Shown: positions 1 to 8,311, counted from the first letter of the stretch. The stretch: DNA of 64,000 nucleotides from Tardiphaga sp. vice304 (GCF_007018905.1 NZ_CP041402.1:2344001-2408000); one strand, 5' to 3'. Numbers and translations are program-made. Notes: generated by a model from the sequence alone, not told the origin.

Positions 1-13
1 CCCTCCCCGCTGT

Positions 14-172
14 TCAGCCCGGAGACATAGCTGACGCCTGTTCGGATACATCACTGACACTTTTGCTGTCGGTCAAGTCGATTTCGCCGACTTGCCGGCT
101 TCCGAAGAACACGCCGTAGTGGCCGTCGCGGTCCTTGGGGCGGATCGCCAAGCGCTCGCCGCGGAAGGCTTT
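14..172 (-). pseudogene. IS481-like transposase, C-terminal remnant
   Basis: The minus-strand frame ending in TGA at 14-16 contains, in its last ~52 codons, the motif series GERLAIRP, GHYGVFF, VSDVSEQ and SAMSPG. I recognise this as the extreme C-terminal tail of IS481-type integrase-core transposases. The DDE catalytic core is absent, and the frame runs without interruption into an MFS transporter fragment (residue ~98/99 of the fused frame), so the piece cannot be functional. The window starts 13 bases beyond the stop, so the terminal inverted repeat of the element cannot be judged. Confidence 0.6.
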
Positions 173-508
173 TGGCATGCGCCAGCCCCAGCTCAGCAGC
201 GCCTCCGGCGAGATGCAATGCAGTAGGATCCAGAACACACCGGACGACAGGAACAGCCCGACCGGCGCGCCGAGTTGCGGAAACATCGCGTACCAGTTGT
301 GCTTGCCAGGAGGCGCATTCTCGGTCGCCAATAGCACCGCGCCGCCCCATTCGCCGCCGAGGCCAAAGCCCTGGCCGAACCGGCACAGCGCCAGCAGCAA
401 GGGGGCCACCACGCCGATCTGGTGATAGGTCGGCAGCAGGCCGATGATCACGGTGGAGATGCCCATCGTCAGCAGCGCCGCAACCAGCGTCGTCTTGCGG
501 CCGAGGCA
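173..508 (-). pseudogene. MHS-family MFS transporter, internal fragment
   Basis: The frame contains a metabolite:H+ symporter signature: LGRKTTLVAALLTMG, then IGLLPTY, then the characteristic RFGQGFGLGGEWGGAV, then an APVGLFLSSG helix. This covers roughly the region from the loop 2-3 motif through TM4-TM5 of a ~430-residue transporter. The upstream part (TM1-2) is replaced by a palindromic repeat beginning near 509, and the downstream part is replaced by the IS481-like tail. Both ends are therefore lost, and any protein starting at 466 would be a non-functional chimera. What the intact transporter carried cannot be inferred. Confidence 0.75.
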
Positions 509-592
509 GGCCCGGAATCCCGAGATGTTTTGAACATGTCGAGGTTCCGGGTTCGCTCGAGCTTTCGCTCTCGCGCCCCGGAACGACAGTGT
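509..592. repeat. family A palindromic repeat, half copy
   Basis: This is the right half of the repeat family seen complete at 7499 and 9792: an inner GAGGTTCCGGGTTCGCTCG arm followed by the outer GCGCCCCGGAACGACA arm. The left outer arm is missing because the element abuts the broken MFS gene at about 508. Confidence 0.8.
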
Positions 593-601
593 GGGGTGTT
601 G

Positions 602-1528
602 TTACACCGGATCCCAGCTGAAAATATCGGCCGAGCGGTCCAGCTTGTAGAACGACGACTTCAGCGCCGGCATGCCGTGTTCGGCGAGGGTCTGCGGGGT
701 CCAGCCGCCGTCGCGGTGGATCGAGCGCAAGGGACGCGACTGGCCCATCAGGAAGATCTCGTTCATGCGCGCGGCAAAAATCTGGCCGGACACTTCCTTC
801 GCCGCATCCGACAGCAGGAACGCCACCAAGGGCGCGATCTTCTCCGGGCCCATGCGCTGCATGCGCTCGACGCGCGCCTTCTCTTCCTCGGTCTCGGTCG
901 GGATCGAGCCGATCATGCGGCTCCAGGCGAATGGCGAGACGCAGTTCGAGTTGACGCCGAAACGCTGCATGTCGAGCGCGATCGACTTTGACAGGCCGAC
1001 GATACCGAGCTTGGCGGCGGAATAGTTGGCCTGGCCGAAATTGCCGATCAGGCCGGAGGTCGAGGTGAAGTGCACGAACGAGCCGGAGTTCTGCTCGCGG
1101 AAATAACGCGCGGCGGCGTGCGAGGTATAGAACGAGCCCATCAGATGGACTTTGATGACCATCTCGAAGGCGTCGATCGACATCTTGTGGAAGATCGCGT
1201 CGCGCAGGATGCCGGCATTGTTCACCACGCCGTCGATGCGGCCCCAGGTATCGACCGCCTGCTGGATTATCTTGCTGGCCGGGATCGCCTCGGCGACGGA
1301 TTCGAAATTGGCGACCGCAGTGCCGCCGGCCTTGCGGATTTCCTCGACGACCTGCTCGGCCGGCGCGCCGCCTTCGCCGCCCGACCCGTCGGTGCCGACG
1401 CCGGGATCGTTGACGACGACTTTCGCGCCCTCGGCGGCGCACAGCAGCGCGATGCCCCGCCCGATGCCGCGCCCGGCGCCGGTGACGACGATGACTTTAT
1501 CCTGCAGTGATTTGGTGGTGTCGGCCAT
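602..1528 (-). CDS. SDR-family (3R)-hydroxyacyl-CoA dehydrogenase-like oxidoreductase
   Basis: This encodes a 308-residue short-chain dehydrogenase. The Rossmann motif TGAGRGIG is at residues 16-23, NNAG at 103-106, and the catalytic set is Ser156, Tyr169, Lys173 (YSAAK). The N-terminal segment with VNDPGVGTDGSGG is typical of the dehydrogenase domain of HSD17B4/multifunctional-enzyme-type SDRs, which oxidise 3-hydroxyacyl-CoA with NAD+. The ATG at 1528 is chosen because it is preceded by AAGGAAAA; upstream in-frame codons lie in a palindromic repeat. It lies on the same strand as the thiolase and DUF35 genes at 1707-3264, so a joint role in acyl-CoA side-chain degradation is likely, although a repeat separates them. 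The exact substrate is unknown. Confidence 0.9.
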   Translation of the reverse strand: MADTTKSLQDKVIVVTGAGRGIGRGIALLCAAEGAKVVVNDPGVGTDGSGGEGGAPAEQVVEEIRKAGGTAVANFESVAEAIPASKIIQQAVDTWGRIDGVVNNAGILRDAIFHKMSIDAFEMVIKVHLMGSFYTSHAAARYFREQNSGSFVHFTSTSGLIGNFGQANYSAAKLGIVGLSKSIALDMQRFGVNSNCVSPFAWSRMIGSIPTETEEEKARVERMQRMGPEKIAPLVAFLLSDAAKEVSGQIFAARMNEIFLMGQSRPLRSIHRDGGWTPQTLAEHGMPALKSSFYKLDRSADIFSWDPV

Positions 1529-1560
1529 CTGGTTTTCCTTGGTGGTGGGTTGTTCTTGAT

Positions 1561-1706
1561 CGTCGTCCCGGGGCGCGAGAGCGCAGCTCGAGCGAACCCG
1601 GGACCCCGACATGGGACGATGAACATTTCGAGGTCCCCCGCCACTCCAATTGGAGTGGCTGAGGTTCGCGATCGCCTCGCGGCGTTTGCGCCCCGGGACG
1701 ACAGTG
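1561..1706. repeat. family A palindromic repeat with nested 18-bp palindrome
   Basis: Outer arms are TCGTCCCGGGGCGCGAG and GCGCCCCGGGACGACA. The inner region carries CCGACATGGGACGATGAAC. A perfect 18-bp palindrome, CCACTCCAATTGGAGTGG, lies at 1641-1658. The repeat sits between the SDR and thiolase genes. Confidence 0.85.
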
Positions 1707-2846
1707 TCACTTCTCGTTCGTGAAGATCACCGTGCCCGACGCCGCGAACATGCCGCCGACGCCGTGGCACACCGAGATTTTCGCACCCGGCACCTGGGCC
1801 GGCGCGATGCCGCGCATCTGCCGCACGCTTTCCTGCAGCGCATACATGCCGTACATGCCGGAATGCATGTAGCTGAGCCCGCCGCCATTGGTGTTCATCG
1901 GCAACTTGCCACCCGGCCTTGTGTTGCCTGCGGCGATGAATGCCCCGGTCTCCTCATGCGGCATGAAGCCGAGGTCGCCGAGGCCGTACAAAGGCAGATG
2001 CGCGAAGGCGTCGTAGATCATCAAATGATCGACGTCGCCGTGCTTGATGCCGGCCTCGCGAAACGCGGTCGGCCCGGCCACCGTGAAAGCGCGCGACGAA
2101 TCGAACGTCTTCATCTGGCTGACCATCGGAGTCTCCACGCTCTCGCCGGTACCGAGGATGTAGACGGGCTTATGCGGAAAGTCTTTGGCGCGCTCCGCCG
2201 ACGTCATGATCAGCGCGCCGCCGCCGTCGGTGACCAGGCAGCATTGCAGGATGCGGAACGGGTAGGCGATCATCTTGGAGTTCAGCACGTCCTCGACCGT
2301 GATCGGCGCCTTCATCATGGCGCGCGGATTTTTCGCCGCCCATTCGCGCTGGAACACGGCGACCGAGGCGATCTGCTCATGCGTGATGCCGTGGGTCTTC
2401 ATGTAGCGCAGCACCGGAATCGGAAACATGCTGGGCGGCCCGTACACGCCAAAGGGCGCCTCGAACTGGCCCTGCAACGAGTCGGCGGGAATCGAGCGCG
2501 GCGCCTTTCCAATCATCGACTTGCCGCTTTCCGCGTGCGTTATCAGCACGGTGTTGCAGAGACCGGCTTCGATGGCTGCGGCCGCGTGGCGGACATGCAG
2601 CATGAACGAGCAGCCGCCGACCGACGTGCCGTCGACCCAGGTGGGCGTGATGCCGAGATAATGTGCGATCTGCTGCGGCGTCTCGACCGCGGTAGCGATG
2701 CCGTCGATGTCCGACAGCTTCAGGCCGGCGTCCCTGATGGCGTTCAGTGCGGCGTCAGCGTGCAACTGCAGCTGCGACATGTTGGGGATGACGCCGAGCT
2801 CGGTGGTTTCGGCGGCGCCGACGACGGCGACTGCGTTCCTGCGCAT
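1707..2846 (-). CDS. thiolase-domain (lipid-transfer/Ltp2-like) protein
   Basis: This 379-residue thiolase-superfamily protein has the N-terminal strand VAVVGAAETTELG, a SVGGCSF segment with Cys79 near the usual nucleophile position, the GGGLSYMHSG region and the C-terminal HGVGGMF loop. The sequence is of the lipid-transfer (SCP2/Ltp) branch rather than a biosynthetic or degradative thiolase with CASG and CxG motifs. Its start is 4 bp from the end of the DUF35 gene on the same strand. Ltp2 thiolases paired with a DUF35 partner are known to catalyse retro-aldol cleavage of steroid side-chain CoA esters, and a similar aldolase on branched acyl-CoA is inferred here. Plain thiolysis cannot be excluded. 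Confidence 0.88.
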   Translation of the reverse strand: MRRNAVAVVGAAETTELGVIPNMSQLQLHADAALNAIRDAGLKLSDIDGIATAVETPQQIAHYLGITPTWVDGTSVGGCSFMLHVRHAAAAIEAGLCNTVLITHAESGKSMIGKAPRSIPADSLQGQFEAPFGVYGPPSMFPIPVLRYMKTHGITHEQIASVAVFQREWAAKNPRAMMKAPITVEDVLNSKMIAYPFRILQCCLVTDGGGALIMTSAERAKDFPHKPVYILGTGESVETPMVSQMKTFDSSRAFTVAGPTAFREAGIKHGDVDHLMIYDAFAHLPLYGLGDLGFMPHEETGAFIAAGNTRPGGKLPMNTNGGGLSYMHSGMYGMYALQESVRQMRGIAPAQVPGAKISVCHGVGGMFAASGTVIFTNEK

Positions 2847-2850
2847 GATG

Positions 2851-3264
2851 CTAGTCCTTGCCCGGGCGGAATTGCGCGAGCGTGATGGCGTCGTCGAGCT
2901 TCTCGAACGCGACTTCGAGCTTCATGTCGAGCACCAGCGCCTCGGGCGTCTGCGGGCAATCGAGGATGTTGCTCATCAGCCGCGGGCCTTCTTCCAGCTC
3001 GACGACGGCGATCGCGTAAGGCGGCGTGAAGCCCGGTGCGGCCGGCCGGTGATTGATGACGTAGGAATACAGCTTGCCGCGGCCGGATGCCTTGAACGTG
3101 CTGACCTTGCGCGAGGCGCAGGCAGGGCAGAACGGGCGCGGTGGAAAATAGACGTTGTCGCAGGCATCGCAGCGCTGCAGGCGGAGTTCGCCGGCTTTCG
3201 TGCCATCCCAGAAATGCTGGGTCTCCGGGGTCGGTTTCGGGCGCGCGCGTGCAGCCTCGGTCAT
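2851..3264 (-). CDS. zinc-ribbon / OB-fold (DUF35) protein, thiolase partner
   Basis: This is a 137-residue protein. A zinc ribbon is formed by Cys32-x2-Cys35 and Cys46-x2-Cys49, followed by an OB-fold with KLYSYVINHR and PYAIAVVELEEGPR. This is the architecture of DUF35 acyl-CoA-binding subunits that accompany lipid-transfer thiolases. The ATG at 3264 is chosen because ACAGGAAAC lies just upstream; a longer frame to 3363 has no such support. It is followed after 4 bp by the thiolase gene, so the two are almost certainly co-translated and probably form one complex. Confidence 0.88.
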   Translation of the reverse strand: MTEAARARPKPTPETQHFWDGTKAGELRLQRCDACDNVYFPPRPFCPACASRKVSTFKASGRGKLYSYVINHRPAAPGFTPPYAIAVVELEEGPRLMSNILDCPQTPEALVLDMKLEVAFEKLDDAITLAQFRPGKD

Positions 3265-3469
3265 CTCGGTGTTTCCTGTGTCCCTCACGCGGGTCGTGCG
3301 CCCGCCTCGTGATCTCCCGACATGCCACGTTCCGGCACGAGCGGTCCAGCGCCGCCGCTGCATGGCCGTATCCGCGCAATGGGCAACGGCCGGCGCGCGG
3401 CTTGTGCTGCCGCAACCTGACGGGGTAGCGTGCCGGCAAATTCAACGGAGTGAACATGGCGGGACTGAT

Positions 3470-4813
3470 TTGCGCCACATAAGGATCGGCTCCGGCGCCG
3501 GCTATTCCGGCGATCGCATCGAGCCTGCGGTCGAACTCGCCGACAAGGGCGACATCGATTATCTGGTGTTCGAATGCCTGGGCGAGCGTACCGTGGCACT
3601 GGCGCAGCAGGCGCGGATGAAGGATCCCGACGGCGGATACGATCCGCTGCTGGAGGACCGTTTTCGCGCGGTGCTGCCGATCTGTGCGGCCAGGGGCATC
3701 AAGCTCGTCACCAATATGGGCGCGGCGAACCCGCTCGCCGCCGCGCAGAAAACCGCGCAGATCGCGCGCTCGCTCGGGCTGGCGCTGAAGGTCGCAGCCG
3801 TGATCGGCGACGACGTGTTCGAGGCCTGCCAGCACAGCGAGCTGCCGTTCATGGAAATCGACGGCACCCTGCAGCAACTCGGCAACCGCGTGCTGTCGGC
3901 CAATGCCTATCTCGGGGCGGCGCCGATGGCGCAGGCGCTGCGCGAGGGGGCCGACGTCGTCATCACCGGCCGCGCGTCGGATCCGGCGCTGTTTCTGGCG
4001 CCGATGATCCACGCCTTCGACTGGGCGATGGACGACTGGAATCTGCTCGGGCAGGGCACCGTCGCCGGCCATCTCCTGGAATGCGCCGGCCAGATCACCG
4101 GCGGCTATTTCGCCGATCCTGGCGTGAAGGACGTCCCCGGCCTGGCGCGGCTGGGCTTTCCGATCGGCGAGGTCGGCGAGGATGGCTCGCTGGTCATCAC
4201 CAAGGTCGAAGGCTCCGGTGGCCGGGTGACGGCGGCGACCTGCAAGGAGCAATTGCTCTACGAGGTGCATGATCCCCGCCGCTATATCCAGCCTGACGTC
4301 ATCGCGGATTTCTCGCAGGTCGCGATCGAGGAGATCGGTCCGGACCGCGTGCGCGTCAGCGGTGGCCGCGGCACCGCGCGGCCGGAGACGCTGAAAGTCT
4401 CGGTCGGCTATCTCGACGGCTTTATCGGCGAGGGCCAGATTTCCTATGCCGGCCCGAATGCGGTCGCGCGCGGAAGGCTGGCGCTGCAGATCGTGCGCGA
4501 GCGCCTGCTGCTCACCGGCGTCGATACCAGCGAGACTCGCTTCGACCTGATCGGCATCGATTCGCTGCATGGCCCCGGCCTGTCGGCCGGCGGCGCCGAG
4601 CCCTACGAGGTCCGCCTCCGCGTCACCGGCCGCACCGAAACGTTGCGCGAGGCGGTTCGCATCGGCAACGAGGTCGAGACGCTGTATACCAACGGCCCGG
4701 CGGGCGGCGGCGGCGCCACCAAATCGGCGCGCGAAGTGGTCGCGGTGGCCTCGGTGCTGCTGCCGCGCGAACGGGCCACGTCGCGCGTGCAGTTCGTGGA
4801 GGCGACATCATGA
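3470..4813 (+). CDS. AtuA-like acyclic terpene utilization family protein (DUF1446)
   Basis: The family signature begins at IRIGSGAGYSGDRIEPAVEL, followed by VFECLGERT, LVTNMGAANP and VITGRASDPALF, up to SVGYLDGFIGEGQISYAG. These are typical of AtuA/DUF1446 proteins (~445-450 residues). The start is uncertain. The TTG at 3470 gives LRHIRIGSG and about 447 residues but has no well-placed ribosome site. The best Shine-Dalgarno/ATG pair (GGAG at 3447, ATG at 3455) is in another frame and stops after eight codons, so a small frameshift near the start is possible. The stop overlaps the next gene (ATGA). AtuA takes part in citronellol/geraniol catabolism in Pseudomonas; its chemistry is not established and the substrate here is unknown. 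Confidence 0.8.
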   Translation: MRHIRIGSGAGYSGDRIEPAVELADKGDIDYLVFECLGERTVALAQQARMKDPDGGYDPLLEDRFRAVLPICAARGIKLVTNMGAANPLAAAQKTAQIARSLGLALKVAAVIGDDVFEACQHSELPFMEIDGTLQQLGNRVLSANAYLGAAPMAQALREGADVVITGRASDPALFLAPMIHAFDWAMDDWNLLGQGTVAGHLLECAGQITGGYFADPGVKDVPGLARLGFPIGEVGEDGSLVITKVEGSGGRVTAATCKEQLLYEVHDPRRYIQPDVIADFSQVAIEEIGPDRVRVSGGRGTARPETLKVSVGYLDGFIGEGQISYAGPNAVARGRLALQIVRERLLLTGVDTSETRFDLIGIDSLHGPGLSAGGAEPYEVRLRVTGRTETLREAVRIGNEVETLYTNGPAGGGGATKSAREVVAVASVLLPRERATSRVQFVEATS

Positions 4814-5142
4814 AGCTGCGCGACATCGCCCACTCCCGCACCGGCGACAAGGGCAACATCTCCAATATTTCCGTAATTGCCTTTGATCCAAAGTTTTATC
4901 CGCTGATATGTTCGCAGGTAACGGCCGAACGCGTGAAAGCGCTGTTCGGTGGAATTGTCGCAGGCGAGGTGGTTCGCTACGAACTGCCGAACCTTGCGGC
5001 ACTGAATTTCGTGATGGATCAGGCGCTTGGCGGCGGCGTAACGCGGTCGCTGGCGCTTGATGCGCATGGCAAATCGCTGAGCTCCGCGCTGCTCGATCTG
5101 GAAATCGAGGGCGGTTTCGGCGATACCGATGCAGCGCCGTGA
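4810..5142 (+). CDS. AtuA-associated small protein (ferredoxin-fold AtuA-like domain)
   Basis: This is a 110-residue protein with the conserved opening KLRDIAHSRTGDKGN and the segment RYELPNLAALNFV. I recognise it as the small domain fused to, or encoded directly after, AtuA proteins. Translation is coupled to the upstream gene by an ATGA overlap at 4810-4813. The C-terminal half (QALGGGVTRSLALD) is typical of this family. It probably forms a complex with the AtuA-like protein. No catalytic residues can be named. Confidence 0.8.
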   Translation: MKLRDIAHSRTGDKGNISNISVIAFDPKFYPLICSQVTAERVKALFGGIVAGEVVRYELPNLAALNFVMDQALGGGVTRSLALDAHGKSLSSALLDLEIEGGFGDTDAAP

Positions 5143-5181
5143 CCGACCGGGTCGGTCCGGCCTGAAACAGGATTTTGCGAC

Positions 5182-6528
5182 ATGACGAAGCCGACCCTCG
5201 CCAGCCTGGCCGCCGACCTCGACGCCGGCCGCACCACCTCCCGCCAACTGGTCGAGGCCTGCCTCACCGCCATCGCCGATCCCAAGGGCGAAGGCGAGCG
5301 CACCTTCCTCCATGTCGACCGCGACGCGGCGCTCGCCGCGGCCGACGCGATGGACGGTCTGCGCAAGGCAGGTGCTGCGCCGTCGGACTTCGCTGGCATT
5401 CCGATCTCGATCAAGGACCTGTTCGACATCAAGGGCCAAGTGACGCGCGCCGGCTCGCGCGCGCTGGAGGATTCGGCGCCGGCCGAGATCGACGCGCCCG
5501 CGGTGGCCCGGCTGCGCGCCGCCGGCTTCGTGGTGATCGGCCGCACCAACATGGTCGAATTCGCCTATTCCGGCATCGGCACCAATCCGCATTACGGCAC
5601 GCCGAAGAGCGCCTGGCAGCGCGAGATCGGCCACGTCCCGGGCGGTTCGTCGTCGGGCGCGGCGGTCTCCGTCGTCGACGGCATGGCGCACGGCGCGCTC
5701 GGCACCGACACCGGCGGCTCATGCCGGATTCCCGCGGCGTTCAACGGCATCGTAGGCTTCAAGCCGACGCAGGCCCGCGTGCCGCTGGACGGCGCGGTGC
5801 CGCTGTCGTTCACGCTCGACAGCATCGGGCCGCTGGCGCGCAGCGTCGCCTGCTGCGCCGTGATGGATGCGGTGCTGGCCGGCGAGCCGATCCGGCCGCT
5901 GTCGAAGCGTTCGATCAAGGGCATGCGGCTGGCGGTGCCGACCACCATCGCGATGGACGATCTGGAGCCGATCGTCGCCGAGACCTTTGCGAAGGCGTTG
6001 AAGAAGCTGGAGGAGCAGGGCGCATCGATCGAGCGCATCGAGGTGCCGGAATTCCTCGACATCGGCCCGATGAGCGTCAAGGGCGGCTTCACCGCGGCGG
6101 AGAGCTATGCCTGGCACCGCTATCTGATCGCTGCCAAGGGCGATGTCTATGATCCCCGCGTTTCGGTCCGCATCCTGCGCGGCGAAGCCATCACCGCCGC
6201 CGATTACATCGACCTGCTGCCGGCGCGGCGCTCGATGATCGCCCGCATCACGACGCGGCTGGCGCCCTATGACGCCATGGTGCTGCCGACCTGCGCGATT
6301 ACGCCGCCCGTCATCGACGACATGATGGACGACAAGGTGTTTGCGAAAGCCAACATCATGAGCTTGCGCAATTGCACGCTGATCAACATGATCGACGGCT
6401 GCGCCATCTCGCTGCCGATCCACCGCGATGGCGAAGCCCCTGTCGGCCTGATGCTGGCAGGCCTGGGCGGCACCGACCGCCGCATCTTCGAACTCGCCGC
6501 CGGCATGGAAGACGCCATCAAGGGGTAA
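5182..6528 (+). CDS. amidase (amidase-signature family)
   Basis: This is a 448-residue amidase-signature enzyme. The Ser-cisSer-Lys triad is visible: Lys78 in SIKDLFD, Ser157 in the GGSSSG stretch and the nucleophile Ser180 in GTDTGGSCR. Length and motif spacing match GatA/6-aminohexanoate-hydrolase-type amidases. No GatB or GatC genes are present, so a catabolic hydrolase is more likely than tRNA amidotransferase. It lies 39 bp after the AtuA-associated gene on the same strand and probably shares its transcript. The substrate is not predictable. Confidence 0.9.
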   Translation: MTKPTLASLAADLDAGRTTSRQLVEACLTAIADPKGEGERTFLHVDRDAALAAADAMDGLRKAGAAPSDFAGIPISIKDLFDIKGQVTRAGSRALEDSAPAEIDAPAVARLRAAGFVVIGRTNMVEFAYSGIGTNPHYGTPKSAWQREIGHVPGGSSSGAAVSVVDGMAHGALGTDTGGSCRIPAAFNGIVGFKPTQARVPLDGAVPLSFTLDSIGPLARSVACCAVMDAVLAGEPIRPLSKRSIKGMRLAVPTTIAMDDLEPIVAETFAKALKKLEEQGASIERIEVPEFLDIGPMSVKGGFTAAESYAWHRYLIAAKGDVYDPRVSVRILRGEAITAADYIDLLPARRSMIARITTRLAPYDAMVLPTCAITPPVIDDMMDDKVFAKANIMSLRNCTLINMIDGCAISLPIHRDGEAPVGLMLAGLGGTDRRIFELAAGMEDAIKG

Positions 6529-6547
6529 TGCTTACGCGACGGCACTT

Positions 6548-6724
6548 CCTTCACCCTCCCCTGGAGGGGGAGGGTCGAGCGTGCCGTCAGGCGCGCTCGG
6601 GGTGGGGTGAAGGCGGTGCGATGGGGGAACGGCCGTGCGTCAGCCGCTGACGCTGTCACCCCACCCCGGTGCCCATCATGCTTCGCATGCTGGGCACCGA
6701 CCCTCCCCCTCCAGGGGAGGGTGG
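6548..6724. repeat. family B-like inverted repeat (variant)
   Basis: CCCTCCCCTGGAGGGGGAGGG at the left is mirrored by CCCTCCCCCTCCAGGGGAGGG at the right, with nested arms GGTGGGGTGA/TCACCCCACC and a GCGAAGCAT-type hairpin (CATGCTTCGCATG). It fills the gap between the amidase and DUF2848 genes and can form a long hairpin. Confidence 0.7.
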
Positions 6725-6798
6725 AGATCCGCATCCCGCGGTGCCAATTTGATTCAAACGGAGATGATCGTTCATCTCGCACGCAAAGGACCATCTCC

Positions 6799-7488
6799 AT
6801 GACCACGACCATCGCGTTCACGCTGGACGCAAGCGGCACGCAGACGCCGTTGAGCCTCACCATTTCGCAAGGCGTGATCGCCGGCTGGACTGGTCGCGAT
6901 CCGGTCGCGCGCGACCACCACATCGCCGAACTCGCCGCCATCGGCATTGCGCCGCCGGCCTCGACGCCGATCTATTATCGCTGTTCGGCCAACCGCTTCA
7001 CCACCGCGGGTGCGATCGAATGCACCGGCGAGGAGTCTTCCGGCGAAGTCGAATTCTGCCTCTTCGCCGCCGGCGGGAAGACCTATGTCGGCGTCGGCTC
7101 CGACCATACCGACCGCAAGGTCGAGACCTATAACATCACCGTCTCGAAGCAGATGTGCGACAAGCCGGTCGCGGCCACGGTGTGGGATCTCGCCGAACTC
7201 GAAGACCACTGGGATCAGATCATCCTGCGCTCTTACGCCACAATCAACGGCACCCGCGTCTTGTACCAGGAAGGCACGCTGAGTGGCATGCTGCCGGTCG
7301 CCGAACTGATCAAGAAGGGGTTTGGCGGCACGATCTTGCCCGACGGCACCGCGATGTTCGGCGGCACCTTTGCCGCCAAGGGCGGCATCCGGCCGGCGAC
7401 GCGGTTCGACTACGAGATCGAGGACCCCGTGCTGAAGCGCAGGATCGCTTCGGGCTACGACATCGTGACGCTGCCGGTGGTGGGCTGA
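6799..7488 (+). CDS. DUF2848 domain-containing protein
   Basis: This is a 229-residue cytoplasmic protein. The motifs VGVGSDHTDRKVE, TVSKQMCDKPVA and the C-terminal FGGTFAAKGGIRPA mark the DUF2848 family, which resembles the fumarylacetoacetate-hydrolase fold by length and context. The ATG at 6799 is preceded by AAAGGACC; longer upstream frames run through the repeat. It follows the amidase on the same strand, and this pairing suggests that an amide hydrolysis product is passed on. The function is unproven. Confidence 0.8.
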   Translation: MTTTIAFTLDASGTQTPLSLTISQGVIAGWTGRDPVARDHHIAELAAIGIAPPASTPIYYRCSANRFTTAGAIECTGEESSGEVEFCLFAAGGKTYVGVGSDHTDRKVETYNITVSKQMCDKPVAATVWDLAELEDHWDQIILRSYATINGTRVLYQEGTLSGMLPVAELIKKGFGGTILPDGTAMFGGTFAAKGGIRPATRFDYEIEDPVLKRRIASGYDIVTLPVVG

Positions 7489-7498
7489 AGCAAAACAC

Positions 7499-7615
7499 TG
7501 TCGTTCCGGGGCGCGAGCGCATCAGCGCGAGCGAACCCGGAATCTCGAACTGTTTTGAACATTTCGGGATTCCGGGCTCGCGCTCGGCTGACGCCGCCCG
7601 CGCCCCGGAATGACA
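7499..7615. repeat. family A palindromic repeat, complete copy
   Basis: The outer arms are TGTCGTTCCGGGGCGCGAG and CGCGCCCCGGAATGACA, with inner arms AACCCGGAATCTCGAA and TTCGGGATTCCGGGCTCG around a short loop. About 117 bp; no coding potential. Confidence 0.85.
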
Positions 7616-7644
7616 GCATTGTCGTTTTCTAATACAATGCTGTC

Positions 7645-8292
7645 ATGTCCGATCTGTTCGCTGCCCTCTCCAACCCGCGCCCCCGCGAAGACATCGCCGA
7701 CGGCGCCGTGCTGCTGCACGGTTTCTTCCGCAACACCGAGGCCGCGCTGATCGCGGATCTGCGCGCGATCGTGCAGCAGGCGCCGTTCCGCCATATGGTG
7801 ACGCCGGGCGGCCACACGATGTCGGTGGCGATGACCAATTGCGGCGCCAAAGGCTGGGTCACCGACCGAAGCGGCTATCGCTATGACGCCCATGATCCGG
7901 ACAGCGGCAAGCCATGGCCGGCGATGCCGGCATCGTTCGCCGATCTCGCGATGCGCGCGGCAGAGCAGGGCGGCTTTCAGAACTTCGCGCCGCAGGCCTG
8001 CCTGATCAATCGCTACAGACCCGGCGCAAAAATGTCGCTGCACCAGGACAGAGACGAGCTCGATCTCGGAGCGCCGATCGTCTCGGTGTCGCTCGGCCTG
8101 CCGGCGACGTTCCTGTTTGGCGGCCTGCAGCGCGCCGACAGACCGCAGAAATTCCGCCTCGAGCACGGCGACATCGCCGTGTGGGGCGGCCCGGCGCGGC
8201 TGGCGTTTCACGGCATCGCGCCGCTCGCCGACGGCGACCATCCGGTGATGGGCCCCCAGCGCATCAACCTGACATTTCGCAAAGTGCAGTAA
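7645..8292 (+). CDS. alkB: DNA oxidative demethylase AlkB
   Basis: This 215-residue Fe(II)/2-oxoglutarate dioxygenase repairs alkylated bases (1-methyladenine, 3-methylcytosine). The metal ligands His133 and Asp135 (LHQDRDE) and His189 (FHGIAPL), and the 2-oxoglutarate-binding arginines 206 and 212 (RINLTFR), keep the spacing of E. coli AlkB (131/133/187/204/210). INRYRPGAKMSLHQD is the typical core. The gene stands alone between repeats, so SOS or Ada control cannot be judged. Confidence 0.95.
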   Translation: MSDLFAALSNPRPREDIADGAVLLHGFFRNTEAALIADLRAIVQQAPFRHMVTPGGHTMSVAMTNCGAKGWVTDRSGYRYDAHDPDSGKPWPAMPASFADLAMRAAEQGGFQNFAPQACLINRYRPGAKMSLHQDRDELDLGAPIVSVSLGLPATFLFGGLQRADRPQKFRLEHGDIAVWGGPARLAFHGIAPLADGDHPVMGPQRINLTFRKVQ

Positions 8293-8311
8293 CAGGCGGC
8301 AGGGCTTCTTA

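Noticed and set aside
51-1442. A 463-codon minus-strand open frame across the transporter relic and the SDR gene
   Set aside because: Arg/Gly-rich translation with no family marks; it is an out-of-frame shadow of the SDR and the relic in high-GC DNA.
2744-4570. A 608-codon minus-strand open frame opposite the AtuA-like gene
   Set aside because: Antisense to a clear AtuA family protein and out of frame with the DUF35 and thiolase genes; composition is non-protein-like.
7499-7615. CRISPR array or phage attachment site in the clustered palindromic repeats
   Set aside because: Repeats are single, dispersed, self-complementary units without regular spacers or adjacent cas or integrase genes.
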